Source of the DNA: Dallia pectoralis
Taxonomy: Eukaryota > Chordata > Actinopteri > Esociformes > Umbridae
Direction: 5' to 3'
DNA: 64,000 nucleotides
NCBI GenBank assembly: GCA_029465975.1
Contig: CM055728.1
Location: forward strand, 4,784,535 to 4,848,534
Shown here: in pieces, positions 1-10,170 of the stretch
Layout of the letters: each line of letters begins with the position of its first letter
How positions within the stretch are numbered: the first letter of the stretch is position 1
Program-made: the position numbers and the translations under genes
Notes under the pieces: generated by a model
Database searches by the model: none
The model's input: only the letters and a program-made list of their open reading frames with translations
What the model was told of the DNA's origin: nothing

Positions 1-182
1 CGAGAGTGGTATAATCAATAAGGACTTGGATCGTTAAGAAGCCTCGAAAATGGTATCAATAAAAATGAACCATCCCCATCCCTAGTCAGAATATTTTCCA
101 AAGTCAATGTAGAAGTTTATGTTGAATGATCAGTATGGTGGAACCTTTTCACAAACAACAAAAGCCTACAGAATGGTCTTAC

Positions 183-246
183 CATTGAAAACTTCATTAA
201 ACTCTCCAGGGGGTGCATGGGTCACGAAATTAGCTGCTATGTGCAC
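183..246 (-). CDS. capza: capza coding exon 2
   Basis: Sixty-four nt: 21 codons plus one base. The acceptor is preceded by a pyrimidine-rich run (tttttctctccacag on the minus strand), and the donor is G|GTAAGA. It encodes the conserved APPGEFNEVFN block of capping protein alpha. The next exon (family V-R-L-L-L) was not found in bases 1-182. Confidence 0.88.
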
Positions 247-3200
247 CTGTGGAGAGAAAAAATCATTAGCCTAGAACAACATAGTCTTTTAAAAATGGTT
301 ATACAGCATACCGTGAATCGAAAGAGTTGTTGAAATAATAAAATGTTAATGAGTCAGCCAAGTAAGCCGAAGCATTTACTGAACACAAACACTAGTCTTA
401 CTTGAGTCAGTGAGTGTGGACTAAGCTGACACTGTTATTAACAACCCTCTGGAAAAAGCAATTCAGGTCCTAAAAAAAACAAGTTAATAGAAACCTGCAT
501 AGGTCCTGGGTAGCTCAAGTGGTATGGAAAGTTCTCAACACCAGAGTTCAGGCGGTGAGCAAATAAAACATTTAAATCTATGCATTCAGTCATCACTCTT
601 GATGAGAGCGTGTTAAAGCCACTGACAGAAACTGTCTGGAAGTTGGTTCAAACTAAACAGCTGCCATGTTATGGTTTCAAGACTGCTCACCCAGTCTCTA
701 TGGAAACTACCAGACTTAACAGATTCTCAACCGCCTGTAACCTGAACTCCATTCCTCCGAGGGTCTCTGTAAATGTGTTCCTGGATCAGTACGACTGACA
801 TCACTACCTACAGTGTAAGAGTAACCTTATGATAACAAACCTTGGCAAAAAAGCTTAAACCTACTTCTGAGGTGTAATAGTTGCTATTTATTCTAATTCA
901 TCCAATTTTGGCCAACCCCAATTGTTCATTCTCAAATCAGATGTAACCGGTGTCTTTTAAACTCCAAATGTCAGTTCCAGGGGGAAGTTTTTCATTAAGA
1001 TAATACACTATAAATGCTAGTAAATTAGGTTGGCCTAATCCACCATCTTGCCAATCTTATTGGCAGGTTCTTATGATCTCTATTTGATCACAGGTGGATC
1101 CGTCCTCAAAAGCACAGGACAAAATATCATAGCAGTTTTTTCTCATTTACAATAGCATGTTGGTATTTAATGCGTCAACAAAAAAGTTCTGCATGTTCCA
1201 GTAACCTAGAATGGCAACACATTTAATGTAGTGGAATTTAAAGGGGCTCCTTTAAACTATGGCTGGTCTATATTTGAAACCAGGATTAAACTGGCAGAAA
1301 TACAACGAAGTGTGTCGATATCAAAATACCTTCATAAATCTTTACAGAAATTATCTGGTGTGGTATTTTTTAATTACTCAGAATAATTTGTCTGCTTTGT
1401 GCTTTGGCTGTTGTGGCATGGATGTTTATTTCTGGACATGGCCAAAGCACTCAGTGTACTCCAGTTCACATGTTGGGCACCAGTGGCCAGCAGTTGCATT
1501 TGAGCTGCAACTCTATCCGTTTGACCCAGAAAGCCTCTGATGTTCAGTAGCCACTAGCCAGCAGATACAGCTGATGTTCAGTAGCCAGCAGATACAGCTG
1601 ACGTTCCGTGGCCAGCAGATACAGCTGACGTTCAGTGGCCAGCAGATACAGCTGACGTTCAGTGGCCAGCAGATACAGCTGACGTTCAGTGGCCAGCAGA
1701 TACAGCTGACGTTCAGTGGCCAGCAGATACAGCTGACGTTCAGTGGCCAGCAGATACAGCTGACGTTCAGTGGCCAGCAGATACAGCTGGCGTTCAGTGG
1801 CCAGCAGATACAGCTGACGTTCAGTGGCCAGCAGATACAGCTGACGTTCAGTGGCCAGCAGATACAGCTGACGTTCAGTGGCCAGCAGATACAGCTGACG
1901 TTCAGTGGCCAGCAGATACAGCTGACGTTCAGTGGCCAGCAGATACAGCTGACGTTCAGTGGCCAGCAGATACAGCTGACGTTCAGTGGCCAGCAGATAC
2001 AGCTGACGTTCAGTGGCCAGCAGATACAGCTGACGTTCAGTGGCCAGCAGATACAGCTGACGTTCAGTGGCCAGCAGATACAGCTGACGTTCAGTGGCCA
2101 GCAGATACAGCTGACGTTCAGTGGCCAGCAGATACAGCTGACGTTCAGTGGCCAGCAGATACAGCTGACGTTCAGTGGCCAGCAGATACAGCTGACGTTC
2201 AGTGGCCAGCAGATACAGCTGACGTTCAGTGGCCAGCAGATACAGCTGACGTTCAGTGGCCAGCAGATACAGCTGACGTTCAGTGGCCAGCGATACAGCT
2301 GACGTTCAGTGGCCAGCAGATACAGCTGACGTTCAGTGGCCAGCAGATACAGCTGACGTTCAGTGGCCAGCAGATACAGCTGACGTTCAGTGGCCAGCAG
2401 ATACAGCTGACGTTCAGTGGCCAGCAGATACAGCTGACGTTCAGTGGCCAGCAGATACAGCTGACGTTCAGTGGCCAGCAGATACAGCTGACGTTCAGTG
2501 GCCAGCAGATACAGCTGACGTTCAGTGGCCAGCAGATACAGCTGACGTTCAGTGGCCAGCAGATACAGCTGACGTTCAGTGGCCAGCAGATACAGCTGAC
2601 GTTCAGTGGCCAGCAGATACAGCTGACGTTCAGTGGCCAGCAGATACAGCTGACGTTCAGTAGCCAGCAGATACAGCTGACGTTCAGTAGCCAGCAGATA
2701 CAGCTGACGTTCAGTAGCCAGCAGATACAGCTGACGTTCAGTAGCCAGCAGATACAGCTGACGTTCAGTAGCCAGCAGATACAGCTGACGTTCAGTACAG
2801 ATACAGCTGACGTTCAGTAGCCAGCAGATACAGCTGACGTTCAGTAGCCAGCAGATACAGCTGACGTTCAGTAGCCAGCAGATACAGCTGACGTTCAGTA
2901 GCCAGCAGATACAGCTGACGTTCAGTAGCCAGCAGATACAGCTGACGTTCAGTAGCCAGCAGATACAGCTGACGTTCAGTAGCCAGCAGATACAGCTGAC
3001 GTTCAGTAGCCAGCAGATACAGCTGACGTTCAGTAGCCAGCAGATACAGCTGACGTTCAGTAGCCAGCAGATACAGCTGACGTTCAGTAGCCAGCAGATA
3101 CAGCTGACGTTCAGTAGCCAGCAGATACAGCTGACGTTCAGTAGCCAGCAGATACAGCTGACGTTCAGTAGCCAGCAGATACAGCTGACGTTCAGCAGCC

Positions 3201-4010
3201 AGCAGATACAGCTGACGTTCAGCAGCCAGCAGATACAGCTGACGTTCAGCAGCCAGCAGATACAGCTGACGTTCAGCAGCCAGCAGATACAGCTGACGTT
3301 CAGCAGCCAGCAGATACAGCTGACGTTCAGCAGCCAGCAGATACAGCTGACGTTCAGTAGCCAGCAGATACAGCTGACGTTCAGTAGCCAGCAGATACAG
3401 CTGACGTTCAGTAGCCAGCAGATACAGCTGATGTTCAGTAGCCAGCAGATACAGCTGATGTTCAGTAGCCAGCAGATACAGCTGATGTTCAGTAGCCAGC
3501 AGATACAGCTGATGTTCAGTAGCCAGCAGATACAGCTATGGCATCAGAGTTTAATTTATTTTGCATTACAGGAGGTACTGTAGCTTAACAACGCGTTTGC
3601 TACTTCCTGATTTGGCAACTCATTGCCACAACAGAACGAGCGTTATGTTATGGCTAATGTTGTGTTTTTCATGACAAGCACAGGAACTACTGGACGTAAC
3701 CTAATAGTTAAATCACTACCTAATAACGATAATGTATTTTATATCTAGTAACAGTTTACCATTGGGGCTAACTGTACAGTGGTAGCTACTTGCTTAGCAA
3801 CCCAACTAGCTCCAGCGACACTTAGTCAGCGCAGATTAACGTTGTCGTAAGACACACAAGTAAATGATCCTTTTAATGACACATTAGTTCCAGAAAAGTA
3901 GTAACTTCCAGTTGACATTCAACATCCACGACATACATTCACTTGTGAATTAAATAACGTTAGTAAACTACCTTCTCCCCTTCTGACAGCGGCTCCTCAC
4001 AGTCGGCCAT
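183..4010 (-). CDS. capza: F-actin-capping protein subunit alpha (5' part, exons 1-2; gene runs off left edge)
   Basis: The alpha subunit pairs with CapZ-beta to cap actin filament barbed ends in the cytoplasm. Two minus-strand exons were found. Exon 1 coding (4010 down to 3972) encodes MADCEEPLSEGEK and ends at a GTAG donor. Exon 2 (246 down to 183) follows a CAG acceptor and encodes VHIAANF..HAPPGEFNEVFN plus one base of the next codon, then a GTAAGA donor. The HAPPGEFNEVFN block and the MAD..E..S..EK start are hallmarks of vertebrate CAPZA1/CAPZA2 N-termini, and the two exons join in phase at the family's EK-V junction. The ATG context (aaacATGG) is favourable. The remaining roughly 250 residues lie left of the window. 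Residues 4-11 are diverged, so I cannot tell capza1 from capza2. The gene is divergent from apeh, with starts 2.4 kb apart. Intron 1 (247-3971) is mostly minisatellite. Confidence 0.85.
247..1538. other. capza intron 1, unique part
   Basis: AT-rich DNA with no exon, RNA gene or clear transposon that I can support. Short open frames here (for example 580-798 and 1259-1540) have no recognisable protein similarity. Confidence 0.6.
1539..3537. repeat. 27-bp minisatellite, about 73 copies, in capza intron 1
   Basis: The unit contains CAGCAGATACAGCTGACGTT followed by CAGTGGC. The period is exactly 27, so it leaves long open frames in several registers that are not genes. Variants are grouped in blocks: ATGTTCAGTAG copies at both outer ends; GTGG copies at roughly 1600-2660; GTAG copies at roughly 2660-3190; GCAG copies at roughly 3190-3350; then GTAG again. 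One copy has a 3-bp loss near 2290 and one a larger loss near 2797. It is non-coding and intronic. Confidence 0.97.
3538..3971. other. capza intron 1, unique part next to exon 1
   Basis: Unique sequence between the minisatellite and the capza exon 1 donor. I see no feature in it. Confidence 0.5.
3972..4010 (-). CDS. capza: capza coding exon 1
   Basis: Thirteen codons, MADCEEPLSEGEK, read from CAT at 4008-4010. The donor reads AAG|GTAGTT on the minus strand. The exon is too short for ORF finders and was identified by its join to exon 2. The upstream sequence (4011 upward) is presumed 5' leader and promoter. Confidence 0.8.
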
Positions 4011-4919
4011 GTTTGCTTGTTGTGTGGTGTGACCCCACCTACCTACCCACAGTTCAGTATTCAAAACACAGCTAAACAGCGCCCACTATCGACTTAAACT
4101 TGGATCCACATTCAGAAGTATCAACACTGACATCTCAGATAAAGAGTAAACATTCTAGTCAAATTTAACAAACCGGATCTTGTTCGGATCAGCGTAACAT
4201 CTGCAGCAATGTTACCGAAGCAGCTACGGAATGACGCAATGGATACTTTCGGATGTTGTCTTCAAAACAAAAGTCTGCGGTAAAAAAAACATTACATAAC
4301 AAATACTAGTACTAAGAGGTCATCCCTGCTGTTTAATAACTAAAAGGTAATTACACTTAATAATCTACAAATACTTAATGTGCTTGTTATCCATATCACA
4401 GTATAATTTTGCCAAATGTAGTAGTATTTAACATTTTTAAATAATTATTTCTTTATCTGGTATGAAAGAGAAGTAAATGCTACACTATTTATTTTCTTGA
4501 AACATGTAGTGTTGCAGTAAGTAACTGAGAAATGAATAGTGTTTTGTGTGTCACTAGAGCTATCAATATCTTTATCGGTTCCCTGGTTTTAAAGAACAGT
4601 AGCAGTAAAGGTGTTTGCTTACTTAAATCAGCCTTATAAGAGTCTGTATGTTTTTAAATATTGAATGCACTGTTTAACATGAGTTATTACGAGAATATGG
4701 GAAATAATTTAGTTAAAATAAGTTAGAATTTAGTATAATATGAGCTTAATCATGATTTATTTTGTATTCTAAGCTTATTATTTTACATTTTAATATATTC
4801 AACTTAAATTTGAAAAACATTGCAAAACAAAAAAAAACCTAAGGGAAGCGAAAAAGAGTAGCTGTAAACCCCTACCCAGAGCAGTGGGCATGGAGTACGC
4901 TGGAGGTGTCCCAGGAAGA
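4011..4919. other. capza upstream region
   Basis: This stretch should hold the capza leader and promoter on the minus strand. No TATA box is convincing, and the DNA becomes strongly AT-rich beyond about 4300. No other gene is seen. Confidence 0.4.
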
Positions 4920-5307
4920 GTGGACACTGTACTGCCTGCGGCAGCTTAAAAAGTAACAACTGCCAACGTCCATGAGGATCAATGCCTACACAGCCATCAT
5001 TGAGTCCATCTTGACCTCCTCCATCAATGTCTGGTACGCTGAAGCCACTGTCAAGGATAAGGACAGACTGCAACAGTTCATCCAACAGACTTGGCAATCC
5101 CACAAAGAACTGTTCAAAGCCAGGTCACTGAGGCCGACAGCAAAGATTGAGGCAGACTCCTTACATCCGGGTAACAGACTATTCAGCTCTCTCTCCTCTG
5201 GCAGACTGCCACAGTCTATCAAGACCAAAACATCCCGCCATAAGAACAGCTTCTTCCCCACGGTTGTGAATCTAAGGAACATGCCTCTAGCACAAGTCTG
5301 CAATTAG
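4920..5307 (+). mobile_element. LINE retrotransposon 3' fragment (C-terminus of reverse transcriptase ORF)
   Basis: The plus-strand frame reads LYCLRQLKK, a stop, then INAYTAIIESILTSSINVWYA and further on HPGNRLFSSLSSGR..SIKTKTSRHKNSFFP. The ESILT..I.VWY motif and the final HPG..LF..LPSGRR..I..KT.R..NSFFP block mark the C-terminal end of CR1/L2/Rex-type non-LTR retrotransposon ORF2 proteins in fish. All catalytic parts are absent, which fits the usual 5' truncation. It lies between the divergent capza and apeh genes. Confidence 0.75.
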
Positions 5308-6290
5308 CCCCCCCCCTTTATTTTACAACAGCCCGCCCTGGAAACTATGGGCTCTGATACGAATGACCACGGTAAACATCCTATACTGGGCATTGCTCTT
5401 CTTTTGCACAACTGTATATATAACTAGATTTTGCTCTTTTGCACAATTTGATACTTGAACCTGGACATAGCACTTTCTCTGCTCACACATCTAGACATTG
5501 CTCTTATCATCTTGTATATGTATCCAAGAGAACTATGTTATATTTAAACCTTCTGTGTCTATAAATAACTAGACAGAGTGAGTTTTAGGTCATAATATAT
5601 GGTGTTAAATTGTTTCAACCAATGTTAGAATTATTTGCTAAGTGTACTTCTGCCAGCCATCTATGTATTTACTGGTAATAGAGATGTGATGGACTCTATC
5701 CCAAGGCTTTCTATATGGTTATATTCATTGTCTGGAATTTCTGTGTTACATGTTTGCACAGTATATGCTAAGCTTTATGCTTCTTATATTGTAAGAGTGT
5801 AACTTCTGCAGACATAGAGGCATGACGCAAGTGCAGGGTGAACGAAGGATCTTAAATAAGTAAACTGAAATAAACTATGACATGAACCAAATAAAAAAAC
5901 TTACAGGTGTTGGACCTGGTAAGGACCCTTTTTACAAATAGCAACTCAAAGACAATATGAATATCTGCAGAAGAGGGTATAGCAACTCAAAGGATGACTA
6001 AGGATTGTTTGCTGATTGACAAATGGTGGAAAGACAATATGAATACTTGCAGAAGAGGGTTTATTTTAAATTAGCTTTGACCAAATGTTTTGCATGTTTT
6101 ATGGAAAGTCCTGTTTGTTGCAAATAAAATTAAAATGTTATTAAATCAATTCAAAGAATACAGTTATGCTGTTATAATGGCGAACAACTAATAAACAAAA
6201 TACATAAACAATCAAGAAAAACTGTATGAAAAACTATTCTGCCTAGACATAGTGCTTAAGCAAGTCGGGGACTTTTATTCAGAAATCTTA
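5308..6290. other. Intergenic DNA upstream of apeh
   Basis: Probably LINE 3' UTR to about 5500, then AT-rich unique sequence. A stretch of about 30 bp ending in GCAGAAGAGGGT occurs twice (near 5950 and 6030). No gene is seen. Confidence 0.4.
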
Positions 6291-6299
6291 ACCGGAAGT
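6291..6299 (+). promoter_or_regulatory. Possible ETS-family site upstream of apeh
   Basis: ACCGGAAGT lies 107 bp before the apeh start codon and matches the core of GABP/ETS sites common in TATA-less housekeeping promoters. No TATA box lies nearby. This is motif evidence only. Confidence 0.35.
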
Positions 6300-6405
6300 A
6301 CCTTTTTAATGTCGCTGACAATTCGCAGGTCACCCATAGGGCGGACCCGCAACAAAGCACAAACCGACCGCAGACAGATTGTCGTCTTAGGTAGTAAGAT
6401 CTGCC

Positions 6406-9400
6406 ATGGAGTCCCAGGTACGTGTTATCGCTAGTTTTCATTCTCACTGTCCAATATTTATTTTGTTGCTACATGCTTGTCCCACCTCCCAAAGGGGGTA
6501 AGCAGTCTCATAGAGTCGACGCGTAACTGCTCCTATGTCTCATATAAGTTAAAGTGATAAAGAAACATAGCCCTTAAGTACTAGCCCTCAGTTACACTTG
6601 ACTTGTTACTCGGTTGGTCACACGCCGAAAGGCACTTCCACTTCCTGGTGTCAAATATGTCCTCCTGTTTGTTAGGATATTTACTGTAGGTAACTAACTA
6701 GATAATTTAAAAAGCTTGCTCGACTAAACTCAATTAAAGTAATGGGTCTGGCATATGACTAACCATAGCTAACCAAACAAAAGTGAAATTCCATGTGCTG
6801 TCTACTGGCTTAATGTTATGGTATTTGCACGATGCCTGTTACTATTTCGAAATAACTTTTCAACTTTATTTGTTCATTATCACATTACATCATGGAGACT
6901 GGAACAGCTAGCCAATCAACAGCTATTGTCTCAGTCGAGGGTTAAGAAATAAGAAACAAAGGTGAACCTGTCAATGCGGTTGTGAGACATTGTTTATCCC
7001 TGACACAATATGTCACTGCCTCCTCTGTTGTGGGTGAAAAGGTGATGACGAATCCAGAAGACATCTCCAAGCTCTACCGGGAGCTGAGCCTATTTCCCTC
7101 TCTGACCCGAGCTGATCTAGGGCCAGTGATCACATCCCAGTATGGCGGGAAATACAGCAACATCTACACAGGTTCTTCTGTTTGTTTGTCCTCCTGCCCT
7201 GCTGTCTGCTCGTCCGGTTGTCATGCTGTTTCCATTTTTTAAACGTATTCTTGGTTTGACCCTCAGAATGGAGTCAGCGTGATCTAGAGAGGAATGAGAA
7301 TGTGAAGTTCTGTCGCCAGTACATCGTGTTTCATGACGACAAATCGGTGGTATACTCTGGACCATCAGGAAACTGCACCGAAATCAAGGGAGAGTATGTA
7401 CATATTTGACCATAAGGTGTCTATTATTAAACTGAATCAGTTAAAAAACAACTAGACCAAGTGAAAACCGAGACACAAAGTTCGTTAGGAATCAAGACAC
7501 GCAGAACAATAAAGACATGGATTAACCGAGGATATAAATGATCTAATCACTTTACAAACTTTATCTAATTTCTAATTATTACAGAAACCTTTTTTCTCTA
7601 GTTCTTTTTATGTGGCCACTAGTTAGCCCAGACTACTGACCAGCCATTTACACTGTATATGAACTTACCTAATGAACACTATTATTACATGCATATCTGA
7701 TTGTTATTAATTATACATGAGAATTTAATGTAAGTGCATCATATATTTTTTCTTGCATCCATTTATGGGTGATATCGTAGGAAGTTCCTAGCTCGCAACG
7801 TTAAAAATGGGTTCTATCAACCTCACCTTGACCTACCAAAATCGATGCATCCCAAAGCTACTTCCAGTAGGTGTTAGATTGGTTGGTTGCTTTACCAGTA
7901 AAGAAAAACTCCTAGATGATTGTCGTTGAGTGTTAATGAACATACCTGCCTTTGTAAATTGCTCTGGTTAAGTTTACTATTTGACTATGTAATGCAAATG
8001 TAATGGGCGTAGTTGATTTATCATCTTTGCTTTATGCTAGGTTGCTGAGTAAAGACTCTCCATCAGGAGACATGAAGGCAGTGGTGAGGGAGAGCAACAT
8101 CAAAGGGGAGGACAAACAGTTTCTGGAGGTGGGGCTCTCTGTTTGTCAGTCCATTTACCCTTCCCCACTACACAGGTGACCTTAGCAAAAATGTAAACAA
8201 TGCATGACCCTTTTCACTAATTTTAACTGATAGTCGACCCCTTCGTTCTTTGACCCCTTCAGATCTGGAGTAAGAACATGAAAGAGAAGAGCATTAACTT
8301 GACAGCCCTGAAAAAGCATGGGAAGGTCTATGAAGATGGTGAGAGAACATTTATCTCATTCATCTCTCTTTTTTAAGATTTAATGAAGCTCGTTTAGATA
8401 TTGCAATTAACGTTTCTTTTATCAACTGACTTCATTGTGTATCAGACACATTCTTTTGCAGATTCATTTGTTTTTTTTATTTGTTTCTAGACCAGTTTGG
8501 CTGTCTGGTGTGGTCACACTCTGAAACCCACCTGCTCTATGTGGCTGAGAGGAAGAGGCCCAAGGCAGAGTCCTTCTTCCAGGTTTGGCTTTCGCACTTT
8601 ATAGGTGGCAGGCAGTCTAACTGTCTGAGCATTGGTGTCAGTAACCAAAAGGTTACAGGATTGAAATCCTGTGTCCAGTCTGGGATGTACTGTTATGAAG
8701 TGTCCAGTCTGGGGTGTACTGTTATGAAGTGTCCGGTCTGTGATGTACTGTTATGAAGTGTCCAGTCTGGGATGTACTGTTATGAAGTGTCCAGTCTGGG
8801 GTGTACTGTTATGAAGTGTCCAGTCTGGGATGTACTGTTATGAAGTGTCCAGTCTGGGGTTTACTGTTATGAAGTGTCCAGTCTGGGATGTACTGTTATG
8901 AAGTGTCCAGTCTGGGATGTACTGTTATGAAGTGTCCAGTCTGGGGTGTACTGTTATGAAGTGTCTAGTCTGGGATGTAATGTTATGCAGTGTCCAGTCT
9001 GGGGTGTAGTGTTTAGGCATTTCCAGAAGTAAAGAAGGTGTAGCTCCCCTTAACGCTCCATTGTCCCTATGACCTTGTATGGAAAGTGTCCTTGAACTGG
9101 ATGTCAATGGAGTGAGTGGAACGAGAGTTGACAGAAGAACTTGGATAGTTTTAATGCCAGACGTGGGCGTTGGTGATTAACTCTTTTTTACTCTGTAATT
9201 CAGTCCGAGTCTCCGGAGTCCTGTTCTCTTGGTGATGAAGAGGAGGGTATGAAAACGGAGAAGAAGGAAGAGACCACACGGGTAAGGATGAGGGTGGAGC
9301 CGACGATGAACCAGATGTGACAATCTGAAATGCTCAGGTCTTTGACATTATTCGTGAATTATATTTGGTCATTATACTGTTGGTCTGTGTGCGTTCTTCC

Positions 9401-10128
9401 TGTGTGCGTTACAGGGGGATCAGTTTGTGTTCTATGAGGACTGGGGGGAGACTCTGGTCGGTAAGAGTTCACCTGTGCTGTGTGTTTTGGACATTGAAGG
9501 AAGCAATGTTTCTGTGCTTGAGGGAGTCCCTGATGACATATCACCAGGCCAGGTCAGTGCAGTGTGTGTACGTACGTGTCTGTGTACGTACGTGTGTGTG
9601 TGTACGTGTGTGTACGTACGTGCGTGTGTGTGTACGTGTGTACGTGTGTGTGTGTGTGTACGTACGTGTGTGTGTGTGTACGTACGTGTGTGTGTACGTA
9701 CGTGTGTGTGTACGTACGGGCGTGTGTGTGTGTACGTACGGGCGTGTGTGTGTGTGGGCGTGTGTGTGTGTGTACGTGCGGGCGTGTGTGTGTGTACGTA
9801 CGGGCGTGTGTGTGTGTACGTACGGGCGTGTGTGTGTACGTACGGGCGTGTGTGTGTACGTACGGGCGTGTGTGTGTACGTACGGGCGTGTGTGTGTACG
9901 TACGGGCGTGTACGGACGTGCGTGTACGGACGTGCGTGTACGGACGTGCGTGTACGGACGTGTGTGTACGGACGTGTGTGTACGGACGTGTGTGTACGGA
10001 CGTGTGTGTACGGACGTGTGTGTACGCACGTGTGTGTACGGACGTGTGTGTGTGTGTGTGTGTGTGTGTACGTACGTACGTACGGGTGTGTGTGTTTGTA
10101 CGCGTGTGTGTGTACGTACGTGTGTGGA

Positions 10129-10170
<42 letters not shown>

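Noticed and set aside
1574..2663. Two long open frames with perfect 9-residue repeats (GQQIQLTFS and DTADVQWPA)
   Set aside because: They are the 27-bp minisatellite read in two frames. The period is a multiple of three, so no stops arise. The array lies in the capza intron and has no start context or flanking coding sequence.
8670..9013. Regular repeats that might suggest a CRISPR-like array
   Set aside because: Repeats are contiguous with no unique spacers, and the host is a vertebrate. The same holds for the other arrays in the window.
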